Of a DNA stretch of 14,575 bases, positions 7,808 through 13,855 are shown one piece after another; position 1 is the first letter of the stretch; each line of letters starts with the position of its first letter. The translations under genes were made by a program, and so were the position numbers. This stretch comes from Pseudomonadota bacterium (lineage in GTDB: Bacteria; Myxococcota_A; Bradymonadia; UBA4248), in NCBI GenBank assembly GCA_009786045.1, contig WQTY01000012.1, positions 1 through 14,575 of the forward strand, read 5' to 3'. The notes beneath the pieces were generated by a model. That model was given only the letters and a program-made list of their open reading frames with translations. It was not told where the DNA came from and searched no databases.

Positions 7808-8491
7808 ATGGTTGGGCAAAAAATGGTCATCAAACACCTCATGCCTTCGGGCCTCATCATCATGGTAGTATGCATGTCTTGTTCATCGGCTTCCTCCCAA
7901 CCTTCGCCTCAAGAATCTGCTCAATTCCCCAATCCAACGCCTGTCGCTGAGAATCCAGATGCAACATGGGGCAACGATATGACTCGTGCTTCTTTGCTCA
8001 GAGATAGCGCCGATACCAAGGTCACTATGGCTGTTGTTGAGGCGTCCCTGAGCGCTGGCCAAGAAGCCTATGCTCGCTATCGCATTGGCAACTTAGCCTT
8101 CGTCGAAATCATGACCTTGCCTCACCCAGAGGAAAAAGATGTCAATGCGACACATCAATACGTTGCAGTCATCCTCGGTGACAAACCGCGCTTGGTAAGC
8201 CTTCCCGACAAAGTACTTTTTGCCCACTTCGCTAAAAATATCCGGCCCAATCCTGACAAAATCGACAGTAGGAACCGCATTAGAACAGCATTGCTGCTTG
8301 CAACGGATTCAGGGAGTTATGAAGATGAGCCTACCCCCACCTGGACTGATGAGGGTGGCACGCTAATCATCCACTATCGCAGATATGTTAACTCAAGCAA
8401 CACCGGTAAATCATACCCAATACTGCAGGAATGCACGCTTATTGTCGATGTCAATCAGGACTTTACACTGAAGTGTATCGAGCGGAAGTAG
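7808..8491 (+). CDS. Lip1: small lipoprotein paired with Met1
   Basis: 227 residues. The N-terminus carries a hydrophobic stretch ending in IIMVVCMSCSS; the Cys in CMSC is the probable lipidation site, with Ser after it, which would allow outer-membrane sorting. A Ser/Pro/Gln-rich linker follows, then a compact domain with TWGNDMTRASLL, NLAFVEIMTLPHP, VLFAHFAKNIRPNPD and PTWTDEGGTLIIHYRRY. I do not recognise this domain. It is clearly homologous to Lip3 over its whole length. Other possible starts are ATG 7823, which aligns with the start of the decayed copy at 13535, and the in-frame ATG 7841; no good Shine-Dalgarno decides. With only six bases between it and Met1, translation is probably coupled. 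It may be a partner, anchor or immunity protein for the peptidase; that is inference from pairing only. Confidence 0.82.
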   Translation: MVGQKMVIKHLMPSGLIIMVVCMSCSSASSQPSPQESAQFPNPTPVAENPDATWGNDMTRASLLRDSADTKVTMAVVEASLSAGQEAYARYRIGNLAFVEIMTLPHPEEKDVNATHQYVAVILGDKPRLVSLPDKVLFAHFAKNIRPNPDKIDSRNRIRTALLLATDSGSYEDEPTPTWTDEGGTLIIHYRRYVNSSNTGKSYPILQECTLIVDVNQDFTLKCIERK

Positions 8492-8517
8492 GTTAAAAGG
8501 ATGCCCCTAAGACAGGC

Positions 8518-10317
8518 ATGGCTGTAGAAGGCCCACCATCTTTCAACGTAAAGTTATACAACGCTTTGGCTATTAACAATTTAGAATTGGCAGAAAGCCT
8601 GATCCTAGGAGCATCTTTTAAAGAGTTAATGGATAGTCAAACAATCGTCCATAATAAGGGGAAAAACCTTCAAACATTACATGCCGACTGCATAAACTAT
8701 GAAGCTGGAGAGGACGCTACTGCTGTTAAGCAGGCTTTAGATACTGGAAACGGAAAGTTAGCATATGCCTTGATTATGGGAGCATCTGACGTGGGCTTGC
8801 GCAAAGTTGCCATGAACGAGAACCTGGTGATATCTTTGTTGTTGTGCCAAAATATGGATAAGCTTTGCCTTTACAGCTGTCTCGACAGGTTATACGAGCA
8901 TATCAACGACATTGGCACTTTTGGAGTGTGCACCAAGAAACGCTTCGCAAATAATCAAGAGGTTGCAATAATGGGTGCAATAGTGGGACTAAAGAGGCTT
9001 GGCGAAGCCAAGCGCCTTTACCGGTACTACTTAAGCACTGAAGTTGCTGGATTGTCTCATACATTAGAGCAACTCAACTTAGATCAAGCCCTACCGACCT
9101 TTGCTCAAAGCAAGAGTGACATGCTGCGCTTGAAAAACGTTCCCCGAGAATATAAGGACCAGTTACACAAGCTATTTGACAGACAATATACGGAGATCAA
9201 CGATGTTGAGCTGCTTGCAAGCTGGATCTTGGAGCGTTTCGAAGTTGATTTGACTGGCATGACCAAAGAAGGACAAATCTTCTTGCACTACCTCCGCGAT
9301 CACGATGGAGGGAATGCGAAAGACTGGACAATTGAGGGAGTCAGGCACGTTTACAAGTGTCTCATGCTGTTGCCCCCATCCCATGTGAAAAAAGTGAATG
9401 CCATCGCAGCACAGAACACTGATCGTTTTGGCGATGACAAAGGTGTGCTAGGCTCTGCCACTATGATGTATGCTGGAGTTAAGCTCAACTACAATAGCAA
9501 AAATCCAGAAGCGAACGTGGAAAGCAATAATGCACGTGATGAAAAGGATGCTAAAATTGGCCTTTCTCTGCTTGACACCACCATTGTTCACGAAATTGGG
9601 CACCTAGTTGATGGATACAAGACATACTCTGGGGCTGATGACTTTCGGGAAACTTCAGGTTGGAAGGAAGAAAAGGACCCTCTTGAACTTGTCAAAAGTA
9701 TTGAAGCTAGTGTGAAACAAGAGTTTTCAAATCTCTCTGTTTCTAACCGCAAGTTTAACGTCAAAGAACAAGAAATTGCTCGAAAATGTGCAGGCTTACT
9801 GACCAGTAGCAAAGATGCCAGTACAAACACTATGAAGACCAATCTTGAAGCCGAATTCACACAGCGCAAACTACCCCACTATTGGAGCCTGTTCGGTCCA
9901 AGTTCTACATGTTGCTATGTGAATGAAATGATACCAGTGATCGAGAAAAGCAAAGTTTATCAGCATATCCTTAGATCCAAAGCATCCAATGCTCCTTGGC
10001 AGGCTGGCAGACGCGATGATATGGAGCGTCAAATCCACGAAAGTTATGATGGTGCTTGGTATTCATTCAAGAAAGAAGCTTATGAAAAAAAGATTAGCAA
10101 TTACCAATTCTGCAATCCAGCTGAAGAATTTGCCGAACTTTATGCTGCCTACCATGTTACAAAATTTAATGATAAAGACACTAGGCCTGAAGGGAAACTC
10201 CCAAATGGCCGTGATAAGTTCAATGAAGATCATCTAAAATGGTTCGAAAGCAAAGGCCTGCACAACGGACTACCTGCATCAACGAATGCAGCCAAACAGA
10301 CGGATCCTCCCAAGTAG
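8518..10317 (+). CDS. Met2: enlarged HEIGH zinc metallopeptidase without the MEK leader
   Basis: 599 residues, the longest paralogue. An in-frame stop at 8494 rules out a start upstream of ATG 8518; the Shine-Dalgarno is weak, so coupling to Lip1 is likely. Instead of the MEK leader it carries extra N-terminal helical modules: residues about 8-45 and 75-145 both contain an (A/E)-L-I-x-G-A-S motif, and two CLDRLYEHIND / LFDRQYTEIND segments mark repeated units matching the single unit of Met1. The catalytic part is conserved: LLPPSHV, LLDTTIVHEIGH with H358-E359-H362, and YQFCNPAEEFAELYAAYHV with Y529 and E536. The Cys pair bordering the region before HEIGH in Met1 and Met3 is missing. The gene is visibly richer in A and T than its neighbours, which hints at separate history or transfer. 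It lies between Lip1 (26-base gap) and Lip2 (60-base gap) and has no promoter of its own that I can see. Substrate unknown. Confidence 0.85.
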   Translation: MAVEGPPSFNVKLYNALAINNLELAESLILGASFKELMDSQTIVHNKGKNLQTLHADCINYEAGEDATAVKQALDTGNGKLAYALIMGASDVGLRKVAMNENLVISLLLCQNMDKLCLYSCLDRLYEHINDIGTFGVCTKKRFANNQEVAIMGAIVGLKRLGEAKRLYRYYLSTEVAGLSHTLEQLNLDQALPTFAQSKSDMLRLKNVPREYKDQLHKLFDRQYTEINDVELLASWILERFEVDLTGMTKEGQIFLHYLRDHDGGNAKDWTIEGVRHVYKCLMLLPPSHVKKVNAIAAQNTDRFGDDKGVLGSATMMYAGVKLNYNSKNPEANVESNNARDEKDAKIGLSLLDTTIVHEIGHLVDGYKTYSGADDFRETSGWKEEKDPLELVKSIEASVKQEFSNLSVSNRKFNVKEQEIARKCAGLLTSSKDASTNTMKTNLEAEFTQRKLPHYWSLFGPSSTCCYVNEMIPVIEKSKVYQHILRSKASNAPWQAGRRDDMERQIHESYDGAWYSFKKEAYEKKISNYQFCNPAEEFAELYAAYHVTKFNDKDTRPEGKLPNGRDKFNEDHLKWFESKGLHNGLPASTNAAKQTDPPK

Positions 10318-10377
10318 AAGAAAATATTACGCCAACGCCCATCCAAATGCCGAGCACCTTTCGTCATGAGGGTCAAC

Positions 10378-11136
10378 ATGCAAAAACTCTGCACTCTCCT
10401 CGCCCTGTTGCTGACACTATGCCCCCTCAGTGGATGCAACAAAACAGAAGTGAATACTGAAGCGGACACTGAGAGACAAAAACAGCCCATAGCAGACGAA
10501 TTTGTCAAAGAATCTGGGGCAATTAAAGTTGATGCTTCCCCGAAAACTGACGAACCGACTATTGAAGCAACACCCGACGTTCCCTCCCCAGCGGATCAAA
10601 ACGTTTCGGAAGGGGATCAGGTTGTGTCGGAGGACGAATTTGACCCAAACGAGCTTGCCTCGGACGCATCGGGGAATGAGATGCATTCAGACGACCCCAA
10701 ATCGCCCTGCAAACCCGACTGGGATCCAGAATCAAAGCGTATTACAGGTGTTGAGCTCAGATATCATCCACCCGGCCCGACCCATCGGCTGGATTTCACA
10801 GAAGATGGCGCTGTCCTGAAAAGGACGCAGTACTGTCCTGAGAAAAAGAAAAACATCACCCATGTCCTGGCTGAATATACCCCTGCGGATGCGCAGCAGC
10901 TGGCGGAGAAATTTGCGGCGCTTCATACGGAATGCTGGAAGGCAAGCTACAGCGACAAGGGCAGTATTGTTGGAGGCGGCTGGATACTGATTGTCGAGTT
11001 TGCGGATCGCACGCATATCGCAAGCAAAGCTGAATATAAAGATCCTCTTCCTTCCAACTATGAGGCAATGGCAGATCTCCTCATGGTTGCACCTGACCTA
11101 GTGACAATATACAGGGAAAATAGCAGGGAAGAATAG
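10378..11136 (+). CDS. Lip2: lipoprotein paired with Met2, unrelated to Lip1/Lip3
   Basis: 252 residues from ATG 10378, chosen because GAGGG (10368-10372) lies five bases upstream; ATG 10366 in the same frame would add four residues. The signal peptide MQKLCTLLALLLTLCPLSGC ends in a textbook lipobox LSGC with Cys20 as the lipidated residue. A long acidic, Pro/Glu/Asp/Ser-rich linker (about residues 21-115) follows, then a C-terminal domain of about 130 residues (GVELRYHPPGPTHRLDFTED onward) with a beta-rich look, two Cys (YCPEKKK, TECWKAS) and VGGGWILIVEF. I recognise no family. No sequence similarity to Lip1 or Lip3 is evident, yet it occupies the same place behind a peptidase, so it may play the same partner role for Met2. 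It is probably the last gene of the Met1 operon. Confidence 0.83.
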   Translation: MQKLCTLLALLLTLCPLSGCNKTEVNTEADTERQKQPIADEFVKESGAIKVDASPKTDEPTIEATPDVPSPADQNVSEGDQVVSEDEFDPNELASDASGNEMHSDDPKSPCKPDWDPESKRITGVELRYHPPGPTHRLDFTEDGAVLKRTQYCPEKKKNITHVLAEYTPADAQQLAEKFAALHTECWKASYSDKGSIVGGGWILIVEFADRTHIASKAEYKDPLPSNYEAMADLLMVAPDLVTIYRENSREE

Positions 11137-11183
11137 CTGTCCAAAAGCGCAGCGAAATCCAGCGCAAATCGGCTCTGCTCAAG

Positions 11184-11201
11184 CTGTTGAGCTCTCGACA
11201 G
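11184..11201 (+). other. Hairpin after the Lip2 gene
   Basis: CTGTTGAG and CTCGACAG can pair (one G-U) around a tiny loop, 47 bases past the Lip2 stop. There is no T-tract, so it is at most a weak or factor-dependent terminator or an mRNA 3' end stabiliser. Confidence 0.3.
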
Positions 11202-11204
11202 ACG

Positions 11205-11312
11205 TCCGCCCCCAAGCATTCAGGGGGCGCGTATGGACGAAGGCCATAGCGCCCCGGGCGGGCGTATTTGGGCTTTGCCCAAATAGCCGCCCTACACGAC
11301 GCCATGGATGCC
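11205..11312 (+). repeat. 108-bp hairpin-rich intergenic repeat, copy A
   Basis: The first 69 bases (11205-11273) are identical to 13637-13705, and the rest matches with few differences; both copies are 108 bases. The unit folds into three hairpins: CGCCCCC/GGGGGCG; GCGTATGG/CCATAGCGC with a bulge; and TATTTGGGC/GCCCAAATA. The loop of the third is TTT here and AAG in copy B. It fills most of the 320-base gap 11137-11456, followed by the promoter of Met3. No open frame of its own is convincing. Likely a mobile or dispersed palindromic element (REP/MITE-like), or a structured 5' region that travels with the cassette. Confidence 0.8.
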
Positions 11313-11380
11313 TCACCTCAGAATGAGAAGTGGTGGCAAATGTCACGAGCTGCCCACGCAACGTTTTCCCGAAGCGGCGT

Positions 11381-11409
11381 TTGACAAAGGGGGGAGAGTG
11401 TGGGAGAAT
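11381..11409 (+). promoter_or_regulatory. Putative sigma70-type promoter of Met3
   Basis: TTGACA (11381-11386), a 17-base purine-rich spacer, then GAGAAT (11404-11409) about 48 bases before the ATG. The same elements, and the block GTTTTCCCGAAG just upstream, are present before Met4. Confidence 0.7.
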
Positions 11410-11456
11410 ATATGGAGGTGTGTTGTGTGAATGACGTAAACTTAAGAGGTGCGGCC

Positions 11457-12776
11457 ATGGAGAAAACGACAAAATCAGATCTGGCGCTTGAGACAAAATC
11501 TGCGGTTGCGGAAAGCGCGAGTGCCGAAAAGGCTGCGGATGAAAGTACCGAGGAGGTGCCCAAATCCCTTGAGACAAAGATAAGCGAGGCACTGGTTGCC
11601 AAAGATGAACCTCAGGTATGTGCGCTGATAGCTGAGGCGCCCAAGACTGAGCTGGCGCATATCGGCACGAACTCAACATTGATGACCGACTTGATGAAAC
11701 TGCTTTTGAGCGCCTCCCTTGAGGAGAGCATACTCCATCCTTGCCTTGATTTGCTGTATGCGCATGTAGACGATGTTGACGCTCTGAAAGAAAGCATCAA
11801 AGTGCGCTTTGGCGTCGACTTGATTGATTCGGGTGATGTTGGCAGTTCAACCTTAAGAGATAAAGATGCCGTAGATGAGTTCACCAATGGTGAAACCCTA
11901 GAGGATTGGGGCCCCAACGGTGCCATAGGCGTTTATAGAAGTCTCCTTTTACTGCCGCCCAGTCATTGGGCTCAAATAAATGGCATCACAACACAGGATA
12001 TTTCAAATGGTGCGGGAGGATATGCAATTCCCTACTATAAATGCCTCAATGTCGATTACGACGAGCTGAACACGGATGTTCTCGTAGAAGATATGTACTG
12101 CGACGAGGGCGACACTCAATACGACCTCCGTTTGCTTGACACCACGGTTGTCCACGAAATTGGGCACGTGATTGACGAAAGTAAAGATCCACCCTACTCA
12201 GCAGACCCCGACTTCCAAAAAATCTCTGGCTGGAAGTTCGAAGGAAACAGACCAAATGAGCTCGCCGATGTGATTGAAGGGTATGCAGGCAGTAAAGCCT
12301 ATGCTGACACTGATATGCCGCTTAATGCAGATGAAAAAGCTGTTGCCAAGGAGGGTGCAATTCTGTTGCTCGGCAATGAGAATGCGGACGTGAATGACTG
12401 CATTGCAAAGCCATACAATGATGCCATCAGTGATGGCAAAGCTGCTAGCTTACGACCATATCGAGAGATGAAAAATGCGTGTCTGTCGGGTAAGCTCTAC
12501 CAACATATCATGCGCTCCTGGCCATCTAAAGATCCATGGATGAAAGGACTGCAAAGCGACATGAGCAGACAGATTCACAAGCCATACGACTGGAAAGGCT
12601 GGTATTCTTTCGACAATGCTGCCTTTAACGATAAAATCAGCAGATATCAGTTGCGCGATCCTGGTGAAGAGTTTGCCGAGGCTTATGCCACCTACCACGT
12701 TGGCGGGCCAGATAAGGTGCCTAAACATAAGGATTGGATTGAGAAGCACAACTTGCATAAGGATCCCTCCAACTGA
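11457..12776 (+). CDS. Met3: HEIGH zinc metallopeptidase, close relative of Met1
   Basis: 439 residues from ATG 11457. This start is chosen over an in-frame GTG at 11400 because the GTG lies inside the promoter spacer, AGAGGTG precedes 11457, and MEKTTKSDLALETKSA matches the starts of Met1 and Met4. The leader of about 45 residues is acidic and Ala/Ser/Lys-rich with no Sec signal. Next come a helical module (CLDLLYAHVDDVDALKESI) and LLLLPPSHWAQINGITT. The zinc site is LLDTTVVHEIGHVID with H233-E234-H237; Y397 and E404 in YQLRDPGEEFAEAYATYHV complete the lethal-factor-like active site. The CLNVDY and MYCDEGD cysteines match Met1 and could form a disulfide if the protein is exported. Between the catalytic halves are about 165 residues of less conserved, partly helical sequence. 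It starts a second transcription unit with Lip3 31 bases downstream. Substrate unknown. Confidence 0.86.
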   Translation: MEKTTKSDLALETKSAVAESASAEKAADESTEEVPKSLETKISEALVAKDEPQVCALIAEAPKTELAHIGTNSTLMTDLMKLLLSASLEESILHPCLDLLYAHVDDVDALKESIKVRFGVDLIDSGDVGSSTLRDKDAVDEFTNGETLEDWGPNGAIGVYRSLLLLPPSHWAQINGITTQDISNGAGGYAIPYYKCLNVDYDELNTDVLVEDMYCDEGDTQYDLRLLDTTVVHEIGHVIDESKDPPYSADPDFQKISGWKFEGNRPNELADVIEGYAGSKAYADTDMPLNADEKAVAKEGAILLLGNENADVNDCIAKPYNDAISDGKAASLRPYREMKNACLSGKLYQHIMRSWPSKDPWMKGLQSDMSRQIHKPYDWKGWYSFDNAAFNDKISRYQLRDPGEEFAEAYATYHVGGPDKVPKHKDWIEKHNLHKDPSN

Positions 12777-12807
12777 CAGATAACAGTTACCCCCCCTCAG
12801 ACACCTT

Positions 12808-13494
12808 ATGCCTAAGAACATCATACTCCTCATATTCATGGTGACATGCATGTCTTGTTCATCGACTTCCTCACAGCCCACGCCCCAGAAAACTACCCAA
12901 ACTTCAGCCAGTGAATCTGCTCAGGCTGCTTCACCTGCTGTTGAAAGCGCACAAACGACATGGGGCGATGATATGACCCGCGCTTCTTTGCTTGGAGATA
13001 GCACGGACAGGCAAATGGCTATGGCTGTCATTGAAGCAACCTTAACGTCTAACCAGGAAAGCTATGTTCACTTTAAGCTCGGCAATCTGGCCTTCGGCGA
13101 AGTCGTCACTATGCCTCATCCAAGCGCCAGAGACATCAATGCTGCACGCCAGAGTGTTGCCGTTATCCTTGGTAAAAACCCGTACCTGGTGAATCTTCCC
13201 GACAAAGTGCTCTTTGCCCATTTTGCCAAAAACATTCGGCCCAATCCCGATGTGCTTGAGGTCGATCAACGCACTAGGGCAGCATTGTTACTCGCAACGG
13301 ATTCAGGCCGTTTCGAAGATGAACCTGCTCCAACCTGGACTGATGAGGATGGCACACTTGTCATCCACTACTACAGATACGTTCACCAGGGGCGAGGTCG
13401 GGCACGCCCAAAGCTGAACGAATGCACCCTTACCGTCGATGCCAATCAGGTGTTCACACACGAATGCATCGACCGGGGCTATGGTGATAAATAG
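12808..13494 (+). CDS. Lip3: small lipoprotein paired with Met3, paralogue of Lip1
   Basis: 228 residues. The signal peptide MPKNIILLIFMVTCMSC ends at a probable lipidated Cys17 followed by Ser-Ser; the DNA around CATGCATGTCTTGTTCATCG is the same as in Lip1. After a Ser/Thr/Gln-rich linker the domain repeats the Lip1 signature: TWGDDMTRASLLGDSTD, NLAFGEVVTMPHP, LPDKVLFAHFAKNIRPNPD, LLLATDSGRFEDEPAPTWTDE, and a Cys in LNECTLTVD. No Shine-Dalgarno is evident before ATG 12808, as for Lip1, which suggests reinitiation or coupling after Met3. The consistent place directly behind a peptidase gene suggests a functional pair. Its role (inhibitor, immunity, anchor or delivery partner) cannot be told from sequence. 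Confidence 0.84.
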   Translation: MPKNIILLIFMVTCMSCSSTSSQPTPQKTTQTSASESAQAASPAVESAQTTWGDDMTRASLLGDSTDRQMAMAVIEATLTSNQESYVHFKLGNLAFGEVVTMPHPSARDINAARQSVAVILGKNPYLVNLPDKVLFAHFAKNIRPNPDVLEVDQRTRAALLLATDSGRFEDEPAPTWTDEDGTLVIHYYRYVHQGRGRARPKLNECTLTVDANQVFTHECIDRGYGDK

Positions 13495-13507
13495 TCTTTG
13501 GCAGGCG

Positions 13508-13532
13508 TTCGTCTGCATTTGAGGTAGACGAA
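13508..13532 (+). other. Hairpin between Lip3 and the decayed lipoprotein stub
   Basis: TTCGTCT and AGACGAA form a perfect 7-bp stem, extendable with one G-U pair, 13 bases after the Lip3 stop. It is followed by A, not T, so it is not a standard terminator for the + strand. Confidence 0.3.
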
Positions 13533-13534
13533 AA

Positions 13535-13600
13535 ATGGCCCTCGAACACCTTGGGCCTCACCATCACGGCGGTGTGTATGTCTTGTTCGTCGGTTCCCCG
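13535..13600 (+). pseudogene. Decayed stub of a third Lip1/Lip3-type lipoprotein gene
   Basis: From ATG 13535 the DNA aligns with the Lip1 5' end from ATG 7823: ATGG-C-TC-AACACCT, then GGGCCTCA-CATCA, then TGTCTTGTTC-TCGG. Eight bases (Lip1 ATGCCTTC) are missing after the first 18, shifting the frame. Downstream of the gap the old frame still reads TITAVCMSCSSV, the lipobox region. Similarity stops near 13600, shortly before the 108-bp repeat copy B. It is a truncated, frameshifted relic of a further peptidase/lipoprotein cassette. Confidence 0.72.
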
Positions 13601-13636
13601 TGCTTTCTGGCACCACCTCATGTCATGCTGAAATCC

Positions 13637-13744
13637 TCCGCCCCCAAGCATTCAGGGGGCGCGTATGGACGAAGGCCATAGCGCCCCGGGCGGGCGTATT
13701 TGGGCAAGGCCCAAATAGCCGCCCCACACGACGCCCTGGATGCC
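13637..13744 (+). repeat. 108-bp hairpin-rich intergenic repeat, copy B
   Basis: Second copy of the element at 11205-11312, identical over the first 69 bases. The third hairpin keeps its TATTTGGGC/GCCCAAATA stem but has loop AAG where copy A has TTT, close to an inversion of the hairpin centre. It lies in the 361-base gap 13495-13855, between the lipoprotein stub and the Met4 promoter. The spacing from repeat end to the TTGACA is 34 bases here and 68 in copy A, because copy A carries extra bases there. Confidence 0.8.
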
Positions 13745-13778
13745 CCATTGTCCGCACACCGTTTTCCCGAAGTGATGT

Positions 13779-13807
13779 TTGACAGAGGGAGGAGGGTGTG
13801 GGATAAT
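13779..13807 (+). promoter_or_regulatory. Strong sigma70-type promoter of Met4
   Basis: TTGACA (13779-13784), exactly 17 bases, then GATAAT (13802-13807), only one base off the TATAAT consensus. It has the best match of the three peptidase promoters. GTTTTCCCGAAG (13761-13772) precedes it as in the Met3 promoter. Confidence 0.8.
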
Positions 13808-13855
13808 AAGTGAGGATTGTTGTGTGTGGATAACGTGAACTAAAGAGGTGCTGCC

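Noticed and set aside
11400..11456. Longer start of Met3 at GTG 11400
   Set aside because: The GTG lies in the spacer between TTGACA and GAGAAT, and the extra 19 residues have no match in Met1 or Met4, which begin at MEK.
11205..13744. CRISPR-like repeats
   Set aside because: Only two copies, 2.3 kb apart, each 108 bases with internal hairpins; no regular spacers and no cas genes.
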